DNA of 5,940 bases, taken from contig CAJUOD010000151.1 in assembly GCA_910587875.1 (NCBI GenBank), forward strand, positions 1 through 5,940, in the 5' to 3' direction. How positions within the stretch are numbered: the stretch's first letter is position 1; the number at the start of each line of letters is the position of its first letter. A program made the translations under genes and the position numbers. Positions 1-3,891 of this stretch are shown here, in pieces. Source of the DNA: an uncultured Oscillibacter sp. (GTDB lineage Bacteria > Bacillota > Clostridia > Oscillospirales > Oscillospiraceae). Below the pieces are notes generated by a model that did not search any database, was not told the DNA's origin, and was given only the letters and a program-made list of their open reading frames with translations.

Positions 1-236
1 AGCATTTCCTGGAAGTTCCCGAACGCCTCGATGGGACCGCGGTCTGCCTGAAGCCATAGATCCCAGATGCCATCGGAGTCAGGCCGCTGTTCAATGAGGT
101 CGAGCTTCTGGAAGAGCATATCCAACAGCCGATAGGTTTCAGCGTCATATACTGTGTTCCGGTCTGCCCCCATATAATTGAAACGCCCAAGTCTATGGGC
201 ATAGCGTTCCACTTGGGGAGCATATAGCTTTGTCAC
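1..236 (-). CDS. Hypothetical protein, N-terminal part only (runs off left edge)
   Basis: An open frame begins with GTG at 236 and stays open for 78 codons to the window edge. The start is set by a GAGGTGA ribosome binding site at 243-249, six bases upstream, placed immediately after the stop codon of the preceding phosphatase gene (251). The 14-nt gap implies co-transcription and possibly translational coupling. The visible protein begins MTKLYAPQVERYAHRLGRFN and is rich in charged and aromatic residues, with a helical middle section (YRLLDMLFQKLDLIEQ) and a tryptophan pair in the DGIWDLWLQADRGPIE stretch. No signal peptide, membrane segment or known catalytic motif is visible. I do not recognise the family and give no function. 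Its position at the end of a cargo-like phosphoesterase operon is the only context. Confidence 0.72.
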   Translation of the reverse strand, partial: MTKLYAPQVERYAHRLGRFNYMGADRNTVYDAETYRLLDMLFQKLDLIEQRPDSDGIWDLWLQADRGPIEAFGNFQEM

Positions 237-250
237 GTCAGGTCACCTCG

Positions 251-1009
251 TTATATGAGCTCTAGCCCCGGCTCCTCCGAGTAAAACTCTTTCATATCTT
301 CAAGTCGCAGACAAGCCAATCGCCCGTTGGTAGGCATCATCCAAGAGATTTTCTGCTCGTCTGGCCACCCGGCCCCACAGTCGATACCAATCCGTTGACC
401 CTCACGCCAAATGCACATCGGATTATCCATCGTGATGTAACATGTGGGGGTATGGCCAAATACCAAGGTATACCCATCCAGTCGAGCATAGTCCAGTGAG
501 GCTTCTCGGTTCCACACTGCGAAATGGGTCTGCGTCTCTTGGTCGTGCCCTTCCGGGACATATTCCTCATAGCGGTCAAGAGCAGCCGCATGTACCAGTT
601 TGTAAGGGGTTCCATCTACGACAACATCAATATTGAGTGGCAGCGACTTCAGATAGTCAAGGATCTCGGCCCGAACCACAAGGCGGGTATGCTTCCAGAA
701 GTGATGTGTGGCATCCCCTCCGTTTCTATACCACAGTCGCAGAAGTTCATCGGGTTCTCTGCCCCGTATATCCTCTGGGCCGTCATAAGGTTCGCCAATG
801 GCTCGAAGCATCATATATTCGTGGTTGCCCAGAAGCATTTTGGCATTAGGCATTGCCATGATTTCCCGAAGGATCTTGATGCCGTGAGGATGCCGGTCGA
901 TCACATCGCCGAGGATGTAGAGAGTGTCCTCACTCTTGAGGTCTATCTGGCGAAGGATGGAGTGAAATCTCCTCATGTTGCCGTGGATGTCGGACAGAAC
1001 GTAGGTCAT
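251..1009 (-). CDS. PPP-type metallophosphoesterase / serine-threonine protein phosphatase-like
   Basis: A 252-aa protein with the complete metal-binding set of the PPP/ApaH-like phosphatases, in order: SDIHGN (D7, H9), GDVIDR (34-39, D35), LLGNHE (59-64, N62, H63, E64), LVHA (H140), GHTPT (H186) and the C-terminal GIDCGAG (208-214). Such enzymes bind two divalent metals and hydrolyse phosphoesters in the cytoplasm. Family substrates range from phosphoproteins to diadenosine tetraphosphate, and the sequence does not decide between them. The length fits small bacterial PPP phosphatases, and nothing key is missing. The ATG start at 1009 has an AGGAGG site at 1019-1024, nine bases upstream. It starts inside the preceding small gene (80-nt overlap), and its stop at 251 abuts the ribosome binding site of the next gene. 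It is the second phosphoesterase of the operon, from a different branch than the 1253-1969 protein. Confidence 0.93.
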   Translation of the reverse strand: MTYVLSDIHGNMRRFHSILRQIDLKSEDTLYILGDVIDRHPHGIKILREIMAMPNAKMLLGNHEYMMLRAIGEPYDGPEDIRGREPDELLRLWYRNGGDATHHFWKHTRLVVRAEILDYLKSLPLNIDVVVDGTPYKLVHAAALDRYEEYVPEGHDQETQTHFAVWNREASLDYARLDGYTLVFGHTPTCYITMDNPMCIWREGQRIGIDCGAGWPDEQKISWMMPTNGRLACLRLEDMKEFYSEEPGLELI

Positions 1010-1238
1010 TTGAGTGTTCCTCCTCTGGAGTGTGTGAAATAAGGTTTCGTCTGAGCAAGTCAGCGGTCAGCTCTACCAGCGGTTCCCTGCCGGACAGGAA
1101 TACCACCGAAAGGTATCCCTGCTCCTTCAGCCACCCAAACAGCGGGGTCAGGCTCTGGAAAATATGGCCGCTTTGTCCCTCATGGCGAGTCAGCCAGAAA
1201 TCAACTGTTTTGCTCTCCTCATCCACTTCAATCTCCAC
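930..1238 (-). CDS. Small conserved-looking hypothetical protein (GTG start)
   Basis: A 102-aa frame starts with GTG at 1238 (MEIEVDEESKTVDFWLTRHE...). An in-frame stop lies two codons upstream, so this is the earliest possible start. A GTGAGGA sequence, overlapping the stop of the upstream metallophosphoesterase, sits about 12 bases before it, a slightly long spacing. The first ~68 residues look like a compact alpha/beta fold: an acidic strand, a helix (TPLFGWLKEQGY), a strand with SVVFLSG (44-50), and a helix (LVELTADLLRRN). This resembles small proteins of ~70-80 aa carried by Firmicute mobile elements, by impression only. The last ~26 residues are read from DNA that also encodes the conserved N-terminus of the phosphatase, and are charged and histidine/proline-rich, so the real folded domain probably ends near residue 70-78. 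Function unknown. It fills an otherwise empty gap in the operon, which supports it being real. Confidence 0.6.
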   Translation of the reverse strand: MEIEVDEESKTVDFWLTRHEGQSGHIFQSLTPLFGWLKEQGYLSVVFLSGREPLVELTADLLRRNLISHTPEEEHSNDLRSVRHPRQHEEISLHPSPDRPQE

Positions 1239-1252
1239 TGTTCAGCACATCC

Positions 1253-1969
1253 TCACTTGCAGACTCGGAGTTCCCCTTTGATCTCTTCACTTTCAACGAA
1301 GGTATGGTAGTAGAAACACATCTTCCCCACACGTTTGTCGATATGCCAGTGGCCACATAGCCAGAGCTTATAGGAGGCCATCTCTTCAATCTTATCCAGC
1401 CATTCCTCCGTGCTGTCATCCACTGTGCTTTGGTCGATTCCCGGAAGGAAGGCTTCAACAGGCTTGAATTTAGCCGGGCAGGTATGGGAGAGAATGATGT
1501 CAAAGGAGTTGCTTACCACCTGCTGCTCCACATAAGCCTTGATTTCCAGAGCAGGCTGTTCGTCCTCCCACCAGCCGACCCCTCTTGCGATCCGATAGAA
1601 CTTGTCCACACTGTAGGCGCCGCCAATAACCAGGTGACGGATCCCTTCCATGGTAAATATCTCGCCATCTTTGGCAAAGAGGAGGTTTGGAAACTCTGGT
1701 TCAAACCAGACCAAACCGCCGTTCCACTCCTTTTGCTGGTAGGTCGGGATGCTGGCCGGTCTCATTTCGTGGTTTCCATGGATGCAGAAGACTGTCAGGC
1801 CAAGGTCATTAAGAACCCTTTTGACCTTCTTGTCTGTCTTATTGCCATAGAAGTTGGCTCCGACATCGCCAAGGATCACAAGGATGTCATCTGCGGAGGG
1901 CTTGTGTTTTTCGAAGTATTCCTGGAGCCCTTGGGGGCGACCATGAATATCACCAGTGTAATAAATCAT
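1253..1969 (-). CDS. Calcineurin-like metallophosphoesterase
   Basis: A 238-aa protein carrying the calcineurin-like metallophosphoesterase motifs: TGDIHG (5-10, D7, H9), LGDVG (33-37, D35), HGNHE (64-68), SHTCP (161-165, H162) and GHWH (206-209, H207, H209). This is a full dinuclear metal site, so an active hydrolase of a phosphomonoester or phosphodiester is likely, but the substrate cannot be read from sequence. I start it at ATG 1969 (MIYYTGDIHG), which has an AAGGTG/AGGAAGG ribosome binding site 5-8 bases upstream and puts the first motif at the usual position. An upstream in-frame ATG at 2038 would add 23 residues unlike the family and lies upstream of the predicted promoter. No signal peptide or membrane segment is visible. 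It is the first gene of the leftward operon, with the small gene starting 14 nt after its stop. Confidence 0.93.
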   Translation of the reverse strand: MIYYTGDIHGRPQGLQEYFEKHKPSADDILVILGDVGANFYGNKTDKKVKRVLNDLGLTVFCIHGNHEMRPASIPTYQQKEWNGGLVWFEPEFPNLLFAKDGEIFTMEGIRHLVIGGAYSVDKFYRIARGVGWWEDEQPALEIKAYVEQQVVSNSFDIILSHTCPAKFKPVEAFLPGIDQSTVDDSTEEWLDKIEEMASYKLWLCGHWHIDKRVGKMCFYYHTFVESEEIKGELRVCK

Positions 1970-1992
1970 ATTTTCACCTTCCTGTGGAAGCC

Positions 1993-2001
1993 ATTGTAGC
2001 A
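1993..2001 (-). promoter_or_regulatory. Candidate extended -10 promoter for the phosphoesterase operon
   Basis: On the minus strand the sequence reads TGCTACAAT, an extended -10 element (TG-N-TACAAT, five of six matches to TATAAT). No good -35 box sits at 16-18 bases (CTTTTA at 2016-2021), which an extended -10 can tolerate. A TTGGAC at 2010-2015 is too close (11 bases). Transcription would start near 1986, giving a leader of about 17 nt that still contains the ribosome binding site. The same TG-N-TACAAT pattern occurs in the AbiE promoter at 3202-3210. Confidence 0.5.
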
Positions 2002-2029
2002 TATTGAATGTCCAATAAAAGGACGTTTT

Positions 2030-2060
2030 CAAAATCATATCGAAAAATCCAAAATCATAT
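2030..2060. repeat. Two direct copies of CAAAATCATAT, 20-bp period
   Basis: CAAAATCATAT occurs at 2030-2040 and again at 2050-2060, exactly 20 bp apart, in an AT-rich stretch 30-60 bp upstream of the candidate phosphoesterase-operon promoter. Two 11-bp identical sites roughly two helical turns apart look like tandem binding sites for a regulator, or an A-tract upstream element. No known regulator is assigned. Confidence 0.55.
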
Positions 2061-2096
2061 AAAAAACCTCTGAGGACATGCTAGGAGTGGAGTCCT

Positions 2097-2128
2097 AAAC
2101 CATCAGTCAAGTATCTGACTGTGGGTTT
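2097..2128 (+). repeat. 32-nt hairpin repeat, copy 1
   Basis: An imperfect palindrome with 13-nt arms (2097-2109 and 2116-2128) and a six-base loop AGTATC; two adjacent arm positions do not pair. The core is CAGTCA-loop-TGACTG followed by TGGGTTT. Its sister copy is at 5201-5232, with the same arm length, same loop length but a different loop sequence. Both copies are followed one base later by TTGCCTT. This copy follows no plus-strand gene in the window, so a simple role as a gene-end terminator is not obvious. Confidence 0.75.
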
Positions 2129-2129
2129 C

Positions 2130-2157
2130 TTGCCTTTTCACGTCTCCAAGGTATACT
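2130..2157 (+). promoter_or_regulatory. Orphan rightward promoter-like sequence after hairpin copy 1
   Basis: TTGCCT (2130-2135) and TATACT (2152-2157) are separated by 16 bases, a plausible sigma-A promoter. The arrangement mirrors the recombinase promoter after hairpin copy 2 (TTGCCT-N17-TACAAT at 5234-5262). A transcript from here would begin near 2164 and run antisense into the 3' end of the leftward XRE gene, as no rightward gene starts until 2793. It may be a fossil leader or an antisense promoter. Confidence 0.4.
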
Positions 2158-2293
2158 GGAGCCAGCTTTCAGAGCATAACTTATCGCCCTGGCCCTTTGT
2201 CATTCACAAACATACCAAGGTTAGCGGGAATAGTCGATATTCATATGGAACGAACAATTGCGGCAAATACTGTGAGATATGTGCGAAAGGCAA

Positions 2294-2653
2294 CTACCTG
2301 CGGGTACGGACATAACCCCTGTTCGCTCTCAGCGAAGCTTTTGAGGCAACAACGATGTCCTCTAGGACGCGGCGCTCATATTCCGAGCAGTCAGCTAGAA
2401 TAGAGGCGAAGCTGTGGTTGGATGCCTTCACCGTATTTTCCAGGCAGTCTACCAGCAACTCGTCCGAAGACACCTGGAGGGCATTTGCCAAGGCCACGAA
2501 GGTTTCGAGACTCATGGACTTAAACCCTGTCTCGATATAGCTTATGTACCCTGGGCTTCGGTCCACAATTCCCGCAAGCGTAAACTGTGAGAGCCCTCTC
2601 TTCTTTCGGATGGTCTGGATCCTCTTGCCGATGGCCACGTTGTTGAGTGTCAT
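2294..2653 (-). CDS. XRE-family HTH transcriptional regulator (leftward)
   Basis: A 119-aa cytoplasmic DNA-binding protein with an N-terminal XRE/Cro-cI helix-turn-helix. IGKRIQTIRKKRGLSQ (8-23) leads into the HTH at about 21-43 (L21SQ...SPGYISYIETG), followed by SLETFVALANALQVSSDELL (48-67), the usual helix 4-5 pattern. The C-terminal helical tail (about 82-109) contains SILADCS and EYERRVLEDIVVASK and matches the tail of the rightward regulator at 2793-3155 residue for residue in pattern. The ATG at 2653 has a perfect AGGAGG at 2661-2666, seven bases upstream. The start codon and ribosome binding site lie in or beside one arm of an 11-bp inverted repeat whose other arm covers the -10 box, which strongly suggests repression at this promoter, perhaps by itself. 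It probably pairs functionally with the divergent regulator. Confidence 0.92.
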   Translation of the reverse strand: MTLNNVAIGKRIQTIRKKRGLSQFTLAGIVDRSPGYISYIETGFKSMSLETFVALANALQVSSDELLVDCLENTVKASNHSFASILADCSEYERRVLEDIVVASKASLRANRGYVRTRR

Positions 2654-2690
2654 AATGGTACCTCCTAAAAAATTTAGTCGGTACCATTAT
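2652..2690. promoter_or_regulatory. Perfect 11-bp inverted repeat, candidate operator of the leftward XRE gene
   Basis: ATAATGGTACC (2652-2662) and GGTACCATTAT (2680-2690) are exact reverse complements separated by 17 bp. The left arm overlaps the ATG and the first bases of the ribosome binding site, and the right arm overlaps the TATAAT box. Each arm contains a GGTACC palindrome, the two centres being 23 bp apart, about two helical turns. A dimer on each, or a looped pair, would block transcription, as is usual for XRE autorepressors. In RNA only the left arm would be transcribed if initiation is near 2679, so a DNA-level role is favoured over an RNA hairpin. Confidence 0.72.
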
Positions 2691-2691
2691 A
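2686..2691 (-). promoter_or_regulatory. -10 box of the leftward XRE gene
   Basis: The minus strand reads TATAAT here, a perfect -10 hexamer, giving a start near 2679 and a ~26-nt leader containing AGGAGG. The -35 position at 17 bases (AAGCAA, 2709-2714) is poor, so the promoter may be weak or activator-dependent. The hexamer lies mostly inside the right arm of the 11-bp inverted repeat. Confidence 0.6.
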
Positions 2692-2766
2692 GCGTATTTG
2701 CTATGAAATTGCTTTATACGTTATATCAAAATTTGCCTTTCCGCTATATACTGTTTCCAATATAGC
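2689..2766. promoter_or_regulatory. Four GCTAT half-sites in two inverted pairs
   Basis: Pair A is ATAGC-N6-GCTAT (2689-2693 and 2700-2704). Pair B is GCTATAT-N10-ATATAGC (2743-2749 and 2760-2766), a perfect 7-bp inverted repeat. Pair A touches the leftward -10 box and pair B touches the candidate rightward -10 box (2747-2752). The same pentamer at both promoters, in two inverted arrangements, looks like shared operator DNA for one or both XRE proteins. The region is AT-rich, so some of these could be chance. Confidence 0.5.
2747..2752 (+). promoter_or_regulatory. Candidate -10 box of the rightward XRE gene
   Basis: TATACT (five of six to consensus) lies 40 bases before the chosen start at 2793, giving a leader of about 34 nt that contains GAGAGG. 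No good -35 hexamer sits at 16-18 bases, so the promoter would be weak or regulated. It overlaps the left arm of the GCTATAT/ATATAGC inverted repeat. Confidence 0.4.
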
Positions 2767-2792
2767 TTATATGCGATGAGAGGATGATTAAC

Positions 2793-3155
2793 ATGGAGAA
2801 GCTTGGAGATGCCCAGGCTAAGAGGCTGGGGGAGCGAATCCGTGCAACTAGAATTGCGCAAGGCATGAGTCAGGCAGCTCTGGCATCCAAGGCAGGCATC
2901 GATCTTCCTCGAGTTAGTAATATCGAACTCGGGAAAGTCGTGATGCGTATTCCAACTTTTATCAAAATTGCAGAGGCTCTTGATGTCTCCGCCGACCATC
3001 TTCTTCGCCTTAACACAAGCGAGGGAAAAGCCGTCTATGAGGGGGAGTTCTTGAAAATTGTTGAGGACTGTACTCCCCAAGAGATAGAGTCTTTGCTTGC
3101 CATTGTTCAGCAAGTGAAACAGACACTTCACGCACAGACTTCTAAGGAGAAATAA
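2793..3155 (+). CDS. XRE-family HTH transcriptional regulator (rightward)
   Basis: A 120-aa cytoplasmic regulator. LGERIRATRIAQGMSQAALA (12-31) begins the XRE domain; the HTH is about 25-48 (MSQ...GIDLPRVSNIELGK), followed by RIPTFIKIAEALDVSADHLL (52-71). The C-terminal tail FLKIVEDCT..EIESLLAIVQQVKQTL (86-112) has the same spacing of F, I, DC, E, L, IV, K and L as the leftward regulator's tail, so the two are homologous throughout. I prefer ATG 2793 (MEKLGDAQ) because GAGAGG at 2778-2783 is nine bases upstream; an in-frame ATG at 2784 directly abuts that site. It lies 112 bp before the AbiEi start and in the same direction, without an evident terminator, so read-through into the AbiE genes is possible. 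Regulators in this position often control the adjacent toxin-antitoxin genes, but that is an inference. Confidence 0.92.
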   Translation: MEKLGDAQAKRLGERIRATRIAQGMSQAALASKAGIDLPRVSNIELGKVVMRIPTFIKIAEALDVSADHLLRLNTSEGKAVYEGEFLKIVEDCTPQEIESLLAIVQQVKQTLHAQTSKEK

Positions 3156-3180
3156 CCTCGTAGATTTCCCATAACGGATG

Positions 3181-3210
3181 TTGACAAAGGAGTTCAATAT
3201 GTGTTACAAT
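3181..3210 (+). promoter_or_regulatory. Strong sigma-A promoter for the AbiE-like operon
   Basis: TTGACA (3181-3186, perfect -35) is followed after 18 bases by TACAAT (3205-3210), preceded by TG at 3202-3203 to give the extended -10 TG-T-TACAAT. The start of transcription would be near 3217, with a leader of about 51 nt. This is the best promoter in the window. Confidence 0.85.
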
Positions 3211-3220
3211 CCAGATAACA
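3202..3220. promoter_or_regulatory. TGTTA-N9-TAACA inverted repeat over the AbiE -10 box
   Basis: TGTTA (3202-3206) and TAACA (3216-3220) flank the -10 hexamer and the probable start site. AbiEi-type antitoxins are known to repress their own promoter by binding inverted repeats, so this is a candidate operator. A third TGTTA occurs at 3246-3250. The arms are short, so this is tentative. Confidence 0.4.
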
Positions 3221-3251
3221 GAGATTGACTTTCTATCTCAAATTTTGTTAT
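3215..3251 (+). promoter_or_regulatory. Foldable leader in the AbiE mRNA
   Basis: ATAACA-GAGAT (3215-3225) can pair with ATCTC (3235-3239) and TGTTAT (3246-3251), with a nine-base loop and a six-base AAATTT bulge on the 3' side, giving 11 base pairs. It ends just before the ribosome binding site. Because the lower stem reuses the TAACA/TGTTA arms, it may equally be a DNA operator. Confidence 0.4.
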
Positions 3252-3253
3252 GA

Positions 3254-3267
3254 GGAGGTGTCCCTCC
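3254..3267 (+). promoter_or_regulatory. Hairpin occluding the AbiEi ribosome binding site
   Basis: GGAGG (3254-3258) and CCTCC (3263-3267) are perfect complements around a TGTC loop, and the 3' arm ends on the base before the ATG at 3268. The 5' arm is the Shine-Dalgarno core itself. This five-pair, GC-rich hairpin would compete with ribosome binding and could set antitoxin translation or make it conditional. It also supports 3268, not 3250, as the true start. Confidence 0.55.
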
Positions 3268-3891
3268 ATGCTTTACGAGTATTTGATACGCAATTACAAA
3301 CCTGATGAGCCTATTTTCCTCGCAGATATCAAGCTGCCTGATGTAAACGATAATACGCTCCGACAGATGTTCAAAAAACTCTGCGATGCAGAAAAAATCA
3401 AGCGTTTTGATACAGGTATTTACTATCTTCCTTCTCAATCCAGGCTTAAAGGAAGCACGGGCTTGACGCCCGAAGTCGCTGCCAGCTACAAATATATTGA
3501 GCGTGGCGGGAAGATTGAAGGCTATTTCTCTGGCTTCACATTCTCCAATATGCTTGGCCTGACCATGCAGGTCCCCTATACAATGGAGATTGTGTCCAAT
3601 AGTGCTGGAGGAAACTTCCGGGTCGTATCCCTAGCCGGACGCAAAATCGCCCTTCGCCGTCCTAGAGCCGAGGTGACAGGCAAGAACCGGCGTGTTCTTC
3701 AGTTCCTAGATTTTCTGAAAGACTATGAGGAATACGTTGATGATGATCCCGAGAAGGTCTCTGCTCGACTTGCTAAGCTTGTAGAGTCCTCCGGGATCAC
3801 AAAGGAAGATGTCGATTGCTATATCTCACTCTTCCCTGAGAAGGTATACAAAAACTTCTATGATTTGAGGTTATACGATGTACTTGCATGA
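3268..3891 (+). CDS. AbiEi-like antitoxin (DUF6088-type), first gene of type IV toxin-antitoxin pair
   Basis: A 207-aa soluble protein whose layout fits AbiEi-family antitoxins. An N-terminal winged-helix-like region (about 1-60) contains LPDVNDNTLRQMFKKLCD and EKIKRFDTGIYYLPS, the recognition-helix-plus-wing pattern of these proteins. Next comes the conserved YKYI...GYFSGFTFSNMLGL block (74-98), a beta-rich section with VPYTMEIVSN and GRKIALRRP (102-132), and a helical C-terminus with VLQFLDFLKD and a terminal KVYKNFYDLRLYDVLA. In the family this protein antagonises the AbiEii nucleotidyltransferase without stable complex formation and represses its own promoter. ATG 3268 has AGGAGG at 3253-3258, nine bases upstream; an in-frame ATG at 3250 would encode that ribosome binding site. 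It overlaps the next gene by 14 nt. The AbiEi assignment rests on recognised sequence pattern plus partner. Confidence 0.88.
   Translation: MLYEYLIRNYKPDEPIFLADIKLPDVNDNTLRQMFKKLCDAEKIKRFDTGIYYLPSQSRLKGSTGLTPEVAASYKYIERGGKIEGYFSGFTFSNMLGLTMQVPYTMEIVSNSAGGNFRVVSLAGRKIALRRPRAEVTGKNRRVLQFLDFLKDYEEYVDDDPEKVSARLAKLVESSGITKEDVDCYISLFPEKVYKNFYDLRLYDVLA

Larger units (their letters stand above)
1970..2293. other. Gene-free interval between phosphoesterase operon and leftward XRE gene
   Basis: This 324-bp stretch holds the candidate promoter at 1993-2001, the CAAAATCATAT repeats, the hairpin at 2097-2128 and the promoter-like pair at 2130-2157. Beyond about 2160 I see no supported element. Short open frames on the plus strand starting at 2121 and 2197 have no ribosome binding site and no recognisable composition, and run antisense into the XRE gene. 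A small CTCCA/TGGAG inverted repeat (2144-2148 / 2157-2161) is also present. No clear U-tailed terminator for the leftward XRE gene was found. Confidence 0.5.

Noticed and set aside
524..1042. Plus-strand open frame of 172 codons
   Set aside because: It lies wholly antisense to the motif-complete phosphatase gene and the small gene, with no ribosome binding site; its length reflects the coding strand opposite.
1430..1999. Plus-strand open frame of 189 codons
   Set aside because: It is antisense to the calcineurin-like phosphoesterase, whose motifs prove the minus strand codes; no recognisable domain in this translation.
1970..2038. Upstream in-frame ATG at 2038 for the metallophosphoesterase
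   Set aside because: It adds 23 residues before the normal family N-terminus, has no ribosome binding site, and would place the start upstream of the predicted promoter; ATG 1969 fits better.
2121..2403. Two short plus-strand frames (starting 2121 and 2197)
   Set aside because: No ribosome binding site; one starts within the hairpin arm and both end in or antisense to the XRE gene. A Cys-containing stretch in the first frame looked like a metal motif but is too isolated to support a gene.
2652..2690. 11-bp inverted repeat as an RNA hairpin or terminator
   Set aside because: The right arm lies over the -10 box and would not be transcribed from this promoter, and no U-tract follows; a DNA operator is the better reading.
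2721..3197. Minus-strand open frame of 158 codons
   Set aside because: It is antisense to the rightward XRE gene and covers its promoter region; the translation is cysteine- and leucine-rich without domain pattern.
3250..3267. ATG 3250 as start of the AbiEi-like gene
   Set aside because: Its first codons are the AGGAGG ribosome binding site used by ATG 3268, and no site exists upstream of 3250.
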